A stretch of 64,000 bases of DNA from Nocardiopsis potens DSM 45234 (GTDB taxonomy: Bacteria > Actinomycetota > Actinomycetes > Streptosporangiales > Streptosporangiaceae): NCBI RefSeq assembly GCF_000341105.1, contig NZ_ANBB01000017.1, positions 33,394-97,393 on the forward strand. The letters run 5' to 3'. A program made the translations under genes and the position numbers. Within the stretch, counting starts at the first letter, position 1; every line of letters starts with the position of its first letter. This document shows, piece after piece, positions 19,401 to 30,422 of the stretch. Below the pieces are notes generated by a model. It did no database searches. It was not told the DNA's origin and was given only the letters and a program-made list of their open reading frames with translations.

Positions 19401-19489
19401 GGACCGCCCCCGCGCACGCGGGGCGCACGACCTGGAGGGCAACCTCCTGCCCTTTAGGGAGGGGCCATCCCCGCGCATGCGGGGCGCAC
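19401..19489. CRISPR. Two-repeat type I-E-like CRISPR remnant
   Basis: Two 28-base repeats at 19401-19428 and 19462-19489 match at 24 of 28 positions. Both contain the stem CCCCGCGCAYGCGGGG followed by CGCAC, which resembles the actinobacterial type I-E repeat (GGACCATCCCCGCG start, GCAC end). The 33-base spacer gives the 61-base period expected for type I-E. No cas gene and no further repeat is present, so this is a degenerate solitary unit. Confidence 0.65.
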
Positions 19490-19562
19490 CCTGCTCGAAC
19501 GGGGGTTCTTCCGGGTGGGAACGCGGTTTCCGGCCACTTCCCGGAGCGGTGCGGCGGTCGGG

Positions 19563-21110
19563 TCAGAGGCCCCTGCCGCGGGTGTGCAGGGTGCGCAGGA
19601 CGAACTCCGGGGAGAGGCCGCAGGCCACCGCCAGGGCCAGGTAGGCGCGGGGTTCCGCGGGGCGGGCGCGGAGGGTGGCCAGGGTCCAGCGGAGGGCGGC
19701 GCGGCGGCGGCCCGCGGCGGCCTCGGCGAAGGCGACCTGGCCGGCGATCCGGGCGTGGCCGCGGGGGACCAGCCGGAATTCCGGGTACTGCTCCAGGAGT
19801 CGGCCCAGCGCGGACGCGATGGTGCGCCATCGGCCCGCGAAGTGCGACCGGCGGTGCCAGAGCACCCGCACGCTGGTCTCCGGGACGGTGCGCACCGGTG
19901 CCCGCCGGGCCAGGCGGAGCAGCAGCTCGTAGTCCTCCGCGTAGCCGCCGGGCAGCTCCTCGTCGACGGCGCCGCAGCCGTCCACCAGCGCGCTGCGCCG
20001 GATCACGAAGGTGGACGGGTGCAGCTCGGCGAAGCGGGAGGCGAGCAGGTCGGCGAAGGCGACCGAGGTCCGGTCCAGCACCCGCTCGGCCTCGGTGCGC
20101 TCGTAGACGACCCGGATGCCGCAGCACACGATCTCGGCCCCCGGAGCGGCGAGCAGCGCCTCCACCTGGCGGCGGAGCTTCCCCGGCAGCCACGTGTCGT
20201 CGTCGTCGCAGAAGGCGACCAGCTCGCCGGAGGCGGCGAGGATGCCGGTGTTGCGGGCGCCCGCCAGGCCGGGGCTGCGGTTGTTGGCCATGACCCGCAC
20301 CGGGCGGCGCGGGTCGTCGTCGGCCAGCGCCGGGTCGGGGTCGTCGTTGTCGAAGACCACGATGGTGCGCAGCACCCCGGGGTAGTCCTGCCCGGTGATC
20401 GAGCGCAGCGTGCGGCGGAGCAGGTCCGGTCGCTCCCGGGTGGGCACGATCGCGGTGACGTCCGGCCAGCCGGTGCGGTCCGGGGCGGCCGGGGCGGCCG
20501 GGGCGGGCGGCCGCTCGCCGGGCGCGGGCGGGGCGAGCAGGTCGATGAGCTCGCCGGCGCGGTGGGCGGCGGCCTCGGGGCGGGGGCCGGCCTCCGGGCC
20601 GATCCGGAACTCCCCGGGCCGGTCGACCGCCCGGTCCAGCGAGGTGGACAGCTGCTGCGGGCTGGAGCAGGAGCGCACCAGGTCGGAGGTGTCCAGCCGG
20701 GCGACGAAGCGCAGCTGGTGGTCGTCGGCGTGCTCGCCGAGCTCGGGGTCGCGGGCGACCGCGACGGGCAGGTGGCCGGCGCGGCGGGCGGCGACGATCG
20801 AACCGGGCCCGCCGTGGGTGACCACCACCGCCGCCTCGGACATGGCGTCGGCCAGCTCGCTGGGGGAGAGGAACTCGGCGGCCTCGGCGTGCGCGGGGCG
20901 CGGGGTCCGGCCGTGCTGCACCAGGACCCGGACGCCGGGGTGCTCCCGGGCGTAGGCGTCGGCCCAGGAGACCAGGCGGCGGAACGGGTGGCGGTCGGTG
21001 CCGACGGTGACCAGGACCAGCGGCCGCGGGTCGGGGGTGCCCGCCGGCGGCTCCGCGGGGACAGGGGCGGGAGTGGGAGCGGGCGCCGGGGCGTCGTCGA
21101 TGTCGGTCAC
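19563..21110 (-). CDS. Fusion of PssE/ALG13-like glycosyltransferase domain with a GT2 glycosyltransferase
   Basis: A 515-residue cytosolic protein with two parts. Residues about 25-185 resemble the GT28 C-terminal/PssE fold (PLVLVTVGTDRHPFRRL and the UDP-sugar loop THGGPGSIVAARRAGH). After a Pro/Ala linker comes a GT2 domain: TAIVPTRERPDLLRRTLRSI, GLAGARNTGI, the metal motif FCDDDDTW and AEDYELLLRLARR. The GTG start at 21110 overlaps the stop of the PssD gene by four bases, so both are translated together. PssD/PssE pairs add the second sugar to a lipid-linked exopolysaccharide intermediate; the GT2 domain may add the next one, which is inference. Confidence 0.87.
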   Translation of the reverse strand: MTDIDDAPAPAPTPAPVPAEPPAGTPDPRPLVLVTVGTDRHPFRRLVSWADAYAREHPGVRVLVQHGRTPRPAHAEAAEFLSPSELADAMSEAAVVVTHGGPGSIVAARRAGHLPVAVARDPELGEHADDHQLRFVARLDTSDLVRSCSSPQQLSTSLDRAVDRPGEFRIGPEAGPRPEAAAHRAGELIDLLAPPAPGERPPAPAAPAAPDRTGWPDVTAIVPTRERPDLLRRTLRSITGQDYPGVLRTIVVFDNDDPDPALADDDPRRPVRVMANNRSPGLAGARNTGILAASGELVAFCDDDDTWLPGKLRRQVEALLAAPGAEIVCCGIRVVYERTEAERVLDRTSVAFADLLASRFAELHPSTFVIRRSALVDGCGAVDEELPGGYAEDYELLLRLARRAPVRTVPETSVRVLWHRRSHFAGRWRTIASALGRLLEQYPEFRLVPRGHARIAGQVAFAEAAAGRRRAALRWTLATLRARPAEPRAYLALAVACGLSPEFVLRTLHTRGRGL

Positions 21111-21574
21111 AGCAGCGGCCCCACGGTGATGGCGGACGGCATGAAGGCGCGCTGCTCCTCCCACTGGGCCAGGAAGAGGGTGGTGAAGGGGCGGCAGAGC
21201 CGGGCGGTCGGGGCGGGGGTCTCGATCCGGTCGTAGACCTCGATGTAGACGGTGGGCACCCGGAGCAGCCGGGCGAGGACGAAGAACGGCAGGGCGACGC
21301 CGGCGCCGGTGCTGACCACCGCGGCGGGGCGCCGGGCGGTGAGGACCCGGGCGGCCAGCCCGGTGTTGCGCAGCAGATCGGCGATGCGGCGTGTGGTGGG
21401 GCGGCGGGCCCAGTGCACCTCCTCGCCGTCGAGCAGCGCCGCGGCGTCGGGGGTGTCGAAGGTGACCCAGGCCCGTGCGCGCCCGGACCACCACGGGCGG
21501 AGCGACCACAGCTGGGCCAGGTGGCCGCCGCTGGAGGCGACGAGCAGGACCGGTGCGGGTGGCGTCGTTGGCAC
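21107..21574 (-). CDS. PssD/ALG14-like glycosyltransferase membrane subunit
   Basis: A 155-residue protein of the ALG14/PssD family, the partner that anchors and completes PssE/ALG13-type glycosyltransferases. Visible features are the N-terminal VLLVASSGGHLAQLWSLRPW, STGAGVALPFFVLARLL (a hydrophobic amphipathic segment) and the C-terminal ITVGPLL. The ATG lies at 21574. It heads the two-gene unit with the PssE-GT2 fusion. The sequence 21575-21735 upstream holds an AT-richer patch near 21590-21625 where its promoter should lie. Confidence 0.87.
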   Translation of the reverse strand: MPTTPPAPVLLVASSGGHLAQLWSLRPWWSGRARAWVTFDTPDAAALLDGEEVHWARRPTTRRIADLLRNTGLAARVLTARRPAAVVSTGAGVALPFFVLARLLRVPTVYIEVYDRIETPAPTARLCRPFTTLFLAQWEEQRAFMPSAITVGPLL

Positions 21575-21735
21575 GCCGACATGATCGCATGACTTTGAGT
21601 GATCGAGTATTCGCTTTCAGTGAAACCGGTGGACCGGTCGCGGCCCGGGCGCGCGTCCGGCGGGCCGCTCGCCGGGGAACGGGCATGGGGCCTTTCCACG
21701 GGGCGGGGGTGTGCGCCCCGCCCCGCGGCGGCCGC

Positions 21736-21778
21736 GGCCCTCCGCCGCCTCGGTAACCGGTGGAGGCGGCGGAGGGCC
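21736..21778 (-). terminator. Terminator after the phosphotransferase-fold gene
   Basis: A perfect 16-base stem, GGCCCTCCGCCGCCTC with 21763-21778, closes an 11-base loop. It lies 22 bases beyond the stop at 21801 and separates this gene from the pssD unit. Confidence 0.82.
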
Positions 21779-21800
21779 GGGCGCCGGGGGCGGGGAGGGC

Positions 21801-23060
21801 TCAGCCGGGGAGGCCGGCCTCGGCGGTGGCGCGCTCGCCCAGCCCTTCCAGGGCGGGGAGCAGCCAGTCGTCGACGGCGGCCAGGTGCCCGCCGGCCTCG
21901 TCCCGGCGGTCCTGCAGGTAGCGGGCGGCCAGTTCGATCAGGTAGAGCGCCATCACGGTGGGCACGGCCTGCGGCCGCATCCCCGCGGCGGTGACCATCG
22001 GGTCGCACAGCAGCCGGGCGCCGGTGTCCAGCCAGCGGTGCACGCCGGGATGCACCCCGCCCTGCACGCACTCGTTGAGCTCGTAGTGCAGGGCGTCGAA
22101 GCCCAGCGGGGTGTCGAAGGCGAGCCGCTCCCAGTCCCAGACGAACGCGCGGCGCGGCGTGCCTGCCACGTTCCACCTGGTCAGGTCGCCGTGCCAGGCC
22201 CCGAACGGCAGCCGGACGGCGGGCAGGGCGCGCAGCGCCGCGCGCAGCCGGGGCGCCTCCGGGCGGCTGCCCAGGGAGTCGATCCGCTGCTCCAGGCGGG
22301 CGCGGTAGCCGCTCTCGGCCAGCACCTGATCCGGCCGCCGCTCCAGCGCCGCGATCTGCAGGACGCAGCGGAGCAGCTGGCGGCGGGTGGGCCGCTCGGT
22401 CTGCGCGCCGACCGGCAGCGCCTCCTGCACCAGCAGCGGGCGGCCGTTCCACTCGCCCTGGTGCAGCGGCCGGGGCACGGTGATGTCGGGCAGCCGGGCG
22501 TCGGCGAGCAGGTGCAGCGCCCGGGTCTCGTCCCGGACCAGCCGCGAGGTCAGGTCGTTCACCCCGACCTTGGCGTAGCCGACCGCCCTTCCGGCCGGGG
22601 TGAGCAGCAGCAGCACCGGTTTCCGGTTGGCCCGGGGCGGGCCGATGTGGATGGCGACCACGACCTCCCGGTCCAGCGCGGCGGCCAGGGCGTGCTCGAT
22701 GGTCCGCCCGCTGCCCACCCGCAGCCGGTCGCGGAGCAGCAGCGGCGCGATGCCGCTGGCGAAGGCGGTGGTCAGCAGGGCGGTGCGGACCCTCTCCCGG
22801 AACGAGTGCCGCTGGGAGAACGCGGCGATGCCGCGCGCCGCCGCGTACCGGTCGGTGGCGGGCACGATCACCCGGGGGTTGTGCGCCGAGGGCACCGGCA
22901 GGTAGGCGCGGACCGCGGCGCCGCGCCCGCCGGTGTCCTCCCCGTCCGCGCCGGGGAGGCCCGGGTCCCCGCCGGCGGGCTCGGCCCCCCTGCCCATCAG
23001 CCCGCCGCAAGGCCAGAGGATCTCCGCCAGGTCGGTCAGGTAGCTGGTTTCCCCGTTCAC
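21801..23060 (-). CDS. Aminoglycoside phosphotransferase-fold protein of unknown substrate
   Basis: A 419-residue protein whose C-terminal half has the APH/choline kinase catalytic signature GAWHGDLTRWN (H-G-D-x4-N) and FVWDWERL (the second metal Asp), with GRPLLVQEALP as the hinge region. The N-terminal 120 residues are not recognised. The GTG start at 23060 overlaps the upstream membrane-protein stop by four bases. In exopolysaccharide clusters such proteins may phosphorylate a sugar or polymer intermediate. Antibiotic resistance is unlikely given the divergent N-terminus and the neighbours. The actual substrate is unknown. Confidence 0.75.
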   Translation of the reverse strand: MNGETSYLTDLAEILWPCGGLMGRGAEPAGGDPGLPGADGEDTGGRGAAVRAYLPVPSAHNPRVIVPATDRYAAARGIAAFSQRHSFRERVRTALLTTAFASGIAPLLLRDRLRVGSGRTIEHALAAALDREVVVAIHIGPPRANRKPVLLLLTPAGRAVGYAKVGVNDLTSRLVRDETRALHLLADARLPDITVPRPLHQGEWNGRPLLVQEALPVGAQTERPTRRQLLRCVLQIAALERRPDQVLAESGYRARLEQRIDSLGSRPEAPRLRAALRALPAVRLPFGAWHGDLTRWNVAGTPRRAFVWDWERLAFDTPLGFDALHYELNECVQGGVHPGVHRWLDTGARLLCDPMVTAAGMRPQAVPTVMALYLIELAARYLQDRRDEAGGHLAAVDDWLLPALEGLGERATAEAGLPG

Positions 23061-23674
23061 CGCGCGACACCCCCCGCCGCCGCGGAGGCGCCGCGAGCCC
23101 GCCGCCCGAGCAGGGCGGCGGCGGCCATGGTGACCGCCGGCGGCGCCGTCAGCGCGACATGGAAGAACATGTACCAGAACAGCAGTGGGACCGATAGGAG
23201 GGCGGCCGGGCCGGCCGGCCCGGACGGCGGCCCCTCCACCGGGGAGCGGAAGGAGGGCCGCGGCGGCGCCGTCCCGAGCGGGAGCACGGTGGCCGGGAGG
23301 CGGCGGCCGGGCCGCATCGGTGCGCCGGCCGGACCGCCGGAACCGGGCGCCGCCGCCTCCGGTGCCGGGTCGGTGGACGCCGGGCCCGCCGCCGGCCGGA
23401 GGGGGAACAGCGCCCACAGGCCGGGGCCGGGCGGCGGGAGCATGCCGCGGGCGCGCTCCATCCGGCCCGCCCCGGCCGCCATAGGGACGGCGGGGACCCG
23501 GAACGCGGACCGGCCCGGGCCCGGCGCCCACCGGGGCGGGCGGCCGGAGGACGGCCGGACGGCGGGCCGTCCGGTGTGCCCGGTGCGCGCCTGGGCGGCG
23601 GGCGGCCCTGCGAGGACGGCCCGCATCACCGGGGCAGCGGCAGGTCGGCACGGGCGGCGGCCCGCCGGGGGCAC
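23057..23674 (-). CDS. Hypothetical protein, possibly the tail of a decayed membrane protein
   Basis: An open frame of 205 codons ending in a four-base overlap (GTGA) with the phosphotransferase-fold gene, which supports real translation of at least its end. Only the last ~55 residues look protein-like: a hydrophobic run LLSVPLLFWYMFFHVALTA followed by a second segment PAVTMAAAALLG and a basic end GRRARG. The long Pro/Arg/Gly-rich first part looks like non-coding DNA. It may be the C-terminal remnant of a polytopic protein such as a polysaccharide polymerase; the identity is a guess. A start cannot be assigned with confidence. Confidence 0.35.
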   Translation of the reverse strand: MPPAGRRPCRPAAAPVMRAVLAGPPAAQARTGHTGRPAVRPSSGRPPRWAPGPGRSAFRVPAVPMAAGAGRMERARGMLPPPGPGLWALFPLRPAAGPASTDPAPEAAAPGSGGPAGAPMRPGRRLPATVLPLGTAPPRPSFRSPVEGPPSGPAGPAALLSVPLLFWYMFFHVALTAPPAVTMAAAALLGRRARGASAAAGGVAR

Positions 23675-23989
23675 GGCGCGTCCGTGTGGTCCCTGAGTTC
23701 CGGTCCGGCATCGGCGGTCTGCATGCGGCCCCCGGCCCCTTTCCCGCCGAGCGCGGCTCGGCGAATACTGGAGGTATCTTTACCGACACCAACAGTAGTC
23801 GTTTGAGGGTGCTGGGCGGTTGACCTACGGGGCGATTCCTGATCGTCCGAAACCGGAAAACAGGCTTCGGCGTGCGAATTCAGAGGGGGCCGGGGGTGCC
23901 CGGCCGCCCGTCGCCCCGGCCCGCCCCGTCACTCTGCGTGTTCATCGGTGCGGGTCGGGCCGCCCGGGAGACGGCCGGACGGAGAGCGG
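23675..23989. other. Gap between the polysaccharide region and mfd; no gene seen
   Basis: The AT-richer patch 23760-23880 is the only unusual part and probably contains a promoter for the minus-strand genes (TTGGTG and AGTATT on the minus strand, 17 bases apart, near 23765-23795). No gene or RNA was recognised. Confidence 0.35.
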
Positions 23990-24048
23990 GAGGCCGGTGC
24001 CGCCGGGGCCGCCGCCCGGAGGGCGGGGCGGCCGGCGGCACCGGCCTC
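23990..24048 (-). terminator. Terminator after mfd
   Basis: GAGGCCGGTGCCGCCGG (23990-24006) pairs perfectly with 24032-24048; a smaller GC hairpin fills the loop. It lies 29 bases beyond the mfd stop. Confidence 0.8.
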
Positions 24049-24076
24049 AGACCAGAGCGGCCGGCGGCACCCGGGG

Positions 24077-27658
<3,582 letters not shown>

Positions 27659-28035
27659 ATCACCATTCAGGGGCGTGAGGCGGATGGTCCGATCGCGCGG
27701 CGTGACGTGGTGCCCGGCGCGGCGGCTGCGGAGGCCGCCCCCGGGCACCGGAGGGGCTCGGGCATGCGCGGCCGCGGGACGCCGTCGTTCGTGTGCGGGC
27801 TCCCCTCCGCCAAGCCTACTGCCGCCCCGCTTCCCCGGCACCCCGACCGGTGCTGATCCGCGCCGGCCTGCGGACGGGGCGACACAGTGGTCAACGGCGC
27901 CGCGGCCCGCGCTGTTCCCGGCGCCCGGACCCGGCGCCCGGCAGGTCGCGGGGGCCGGGCCGACCGCCCGCGCCGGACCCCGTGCCAATACGCTGTGCAG
28001 CGACGGACGGACTTCGGGCCAACGCGGAGGTCGGA
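27659..28035. other. Divergent intergenic region between mfd and the APS kinase gene
   Basis: About 377 bases hold the promoters of two divergent genes. I see no clear -35/-10 pair or operator and no RNA gene. Confidence 0.4.
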
Positions 28036-29568
28036 TTGAACACGGGGCGGGAAGAGGGAGCCGGGGCCGGCGGGCGGGTCCCGGTCCATGCGCCCGACGC
28101 GGTGAGCCTCGGCCACCTGGAGCTCATCCTGAACGGCGGATACCCGCTCCCGGGCTTCATGGGCGAGCGCGAGGCGCGCTCCGTGGCCGAGCACGGCCGG
28201 CTGCTCGGCGGCGAGCCGTGGCCGGTCCCGGTCACCCTCCCGGTCCCCGAGGAGCTGGCCGGCGCGGAGCGGGTGATCCTCTCCGACCCGGAAGGGGCGC
28301 CGCTGGCCGAACTGGAGGTCGCGGAGCGGTGGACGGCCGGCCCGGACGCCCCCGACGGCAGGGGCGCCGGCCCGCGGCTGGCCGGCGAGGTCGTGCTCGC
28401 CGGGCCGCCCGCCTACGGGGCGATGCGCTCGCTCCGCCTGCCCCCCGGGCAGCTGCGCGCCCGCCGGGAGGCCGAGGGCGGCGGCGGCCCGCTGCTCGCG
28501 GTGGTCGCCCGCGGCCCGCTGCACCACCGGGCGCTCTCCCGGATCCGCGCGGCCGCCGACTCGCTCGGCACCGACGGCTCCGCCGAGGTGCTGGTCCTGC
28601 TGGAGCTTCCGCTGGAGCGGGAGGGGGACGCCGCCGCGGTGCTGGCCGCCGAGCCGCTGATGCCGCCGCGGACCTGGTTCGCCGGGGTGCCGCTGCCGCC
28701 GGGCGCCGACGGCGACGCGCTCGCCCCCTACATCGCCCGCTCCTACGGGGCCACCCACCTGCTGGCCGACCCGGACGCCCCCGGGGCGGGCGGCGCCGCG
28801 CCGCCCGGCGGGCCGCTGCCGGCGGTCGACCCGGGCCCGTGGCGCTACGACACCGCCAAGGGCTCCTGGCGGCCGGCGGCCGAGGTGCCCGCGGAGCGCG
28901 CCGCCGACGAGCCGGCCCCGGCCGAGGTCGACGGCATGCTGGCCCGCGGCCGGCCGCTGCCGGCCTGGTTCACCCCGGCCCGGGTCGCCGCCGAGCTGGC
29001 CCGGCTCCGCCCGGCGCGCACCAGCCGCGGCCTGACCGTCTTCTTCACCGGCCTGTCCGGTTCGGGGAAGTCCACCGTGGCCCGCGGGGTCGCGGAGGGC
29101 GTCCGCAGGGCCGGGCGGACCGTCACCCTGCTCGACGGCGACGTGGTCCGCCGGATGCTCTCCAAGGGCCTCACCTTCTCCCGGGAGGACCGGGACATGA
29201 ACATCCGCCGGATCGGCTACGTCGCCGCGGAGATCACCCGGCACGGCGGGGTGGCGGTGTGCGCGCCGATCGCGCCGTACGCGGCCACCCGGGCCGAGGT
29301 GCGCGCCATGGTCGAGGAGGGCGGCGACTTCTTCCTGGTGCACGTGGCCACCCCGCTGGAGGTGTGCGAGGCGCGCGACCGCAAGGGCCTCTACGCCAAG
29401 GCCCGCGCCGGGGAGATCCCCGAGTTCACCGGGGTCTCCGACCCTTACGAGGAGCCGGACGACGCCGACCTGGTGCTGGACACCGCCGGCGCGGACCCGG
29501 CGGAGTCGGTGGCCGAGGTCCTCTCCGCCCTGCGCGCGGGCGGCTGGCTCCCCGGAGCGACCCGCTAG
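28036..29568 (+). CDS. APS kinase with an N-terminal degenerate ATP-sulfurylase-like domain
   Basis: The C-terminal ~180 residues are a complete adenylyl-sulfate kinase that makes PAPS: P-loop TGLSGSGKST, DGDVVRRML, the signature FSREDRDMNIRRIGYVA, and DPYEEP. The N-terminal ~330 residues resemble the Sat/Met3 ATP sulfurylase fold (LGHLELILNGGYPLPGFMGE), but the catalytic Q-x-R-N and H-x-x-H motifs are not preserved: the corresponding stretch reads VVARGPLHHRALSR. APS synthesis therefore probably rests on CysD/CysN. The start is a TTG at 28036 because GGAGG lies five bases before it; a GTG at 28101 is the alternative. The protein is 510 residues. Confidence 0.82.
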   Translation: MNTGREEGAGAGGRVPVHAPDAVSLGHLELILNGGYPLPGFMGEREARSVAEHGRLLGGEPWPVPVTLPVPEELAGAERVILSDPEGAPLAELEVAERWTAGPDAPDGRGAGPRLAGEVVLAGPPAYGAMRSLRLPPGQLRARREAEGGGGPLLAVVARGPLHHRALSRIRAAADSLGTDGSAEVLVLLELPLEREGDAAAVLAAEPLMPPRTWFAGVPLPPGADGDALAPYIARSYGATHLLADPDAPGAGGAAPPGGPLPAVDPGPWRYDTAKGSWRPAAEVPAERAADEPAPAEVDGMLARGRPLPAWFTPARVAAELARLRPARTSRGLTVFFTGLSGSGKSTVARGVAEGVRRAGRTVTLLDGDVVRRMLSKGLTFSREDRDMNIRRIGYVAAEITRHGGVAVCAPIAPYAATRAEVRAMVEEGGDFFLVHVATPLEVCEARDRKGLYAKARAGEIPEFTGVSDPYEEPDDADLVLDTAGADPAESVAEVLSALRAGGWLPGATR

Positions 29569-29609
29569 CCCGCCCCCCATGCCTTGACGAACGTGAGGAG
29601 AAGCGGACG

Positions 29610-30347
29610 ATGAGCGAAGAGCGGCCGGCCGGCGCCCCCGGCCGGCGGGTGCAGGACCTGGTCGAGGTCATGGACGTGCTGCGCCGCAAGTGCCCCTGGG
29701 ACGCCGAGCAGACGCACGGGTCCCTGGCGAAGTACCTGATCGAAGAGGCCTACGAGACGCTGGAGACGATCGAGCGCGGCGACCTCGGCGCGCTCCGCGA
29801 AGAGCTCGGCGACGTGCTGCTGCAGGTCGTCTTCCACGCCCGGATCGCCCAGGAGCGCGGGGCGGACGGGTTCACCGTGGACGACGTCGCCGACGCGGTC
29901 ATCGCCAAGCTGGTCCGGCGGCACCCGCACGTCTTCGCCGGCGTCGAGGTGGCCGGCACCGAGGAGGTGCGCGGCAACTGGGAGGCGATCAAGGCCGCCG
30001 AGCGCGCGGAGAAGGGGGACGCCGACGCCTCGGTGCTGGAGGGCGTCCCGTTCGCCCAGCCCGCCGTGCTGCTCTCCTACGAGCTGCAGAAGCGCGCGGT
30101 GCGCAACGGCGTCCCCGAGGACCTGATCGGCGACGACGGCGGGGAGGGCGGTGCGCTGTTCGCCGCGGTCGACGCGGACCGCCGCTCCGGCGGCGACCCG
30201 GAGATGGACCTGCGCGCGGCGGCCCGCCGGTTCGACGCCCGGGTGCGCGCGGCCGAGGCCGAGGCGCGCGCCGACGGCCGCGACCCGCGCTCGCTGACCG
30301 GGCAGGAGTGGCGCGACCACTGGTCCCGCTCCGCCACCCGGGACTGA
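29610..30347 (+). CDS. mazG: Nucleoside triphosphate pyrophosphohydrolase MazG
   Basis: MazG hydrolyses (d)NTPs, including damaged ones, to monophosphates. The 245-residue protein has the metal-binding signature in its N-terminal domain: CPWDAEQTHGSLAKYLIEEA and the E-x2-D pair in LREELGDVLLQVVFHA, then RHPHVFAG. The C-terminal domain (SYELQKRAVRNGV) is shorter and partly diverged, as usual in actinobacterial MazG. The ATG at 29610 has GAGGAG ten bases upstream. It follows the APS kinase gene by 41 bases and may share its transcript. Confidence 0.94.
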   Translation: MSEERPAGAPGRRVQDLVEVMDVLRRKCPWDAEQTHGSLAKYLIEEAYETLETIERGDLGALREELGDVLLQVVFHARIAQERGADGFTVDDVADAVIAKLVRRHPHVFAGVEVAGTEEVRGNWEAIKAAERAEKGDADASVLEGVPFAQPAVLLSYELQKRAVRNGVPEDLIGDDGGEGGALFAAVDADRRSGGDPEMDLRAAARRFDARVRAAEAEARADGRDPRSLTGQEWRDHWSRSATRD

Positions 30348-30379
30348 TCCCCGCCCCCGCCCTCGGGCGCTGAACGCGA

Positions 30380-30419
30380 CGACGCCGCCGCCTCGAAGGC
30401 CGTCGAGACGGCGGCGTCG
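30380..30419. terminator. Bidirectional terminator between mazG and the SEDS gene
   Basis: CGACGCCGCCGCCTCGA pairs with 30403-30419 at 16 of 17 positions around a 6-base loop, between convergent genes. Confidence 0.8.
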
Positions 30420-30422
30420 CGG

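Noticed and set aside
21801..23060. Aminoglycoside resistance gene
   Set aside because: Only the generic kinase catalytic motifs match; the N-terminus is unrelated and the coupling to a membrane-protein tail in a polysaccharide region argues for another substrate.
18727..23070. A minus-strand open frame of over 1400 codons across the polysaccharide region
   Set aside because: It is Arg/Pro/Gly-rich, lacks any motif, and runs through the real PssD, GT2-fusion and phosphotransferase genes in another frame. Long empty frames are expected at this GC content.
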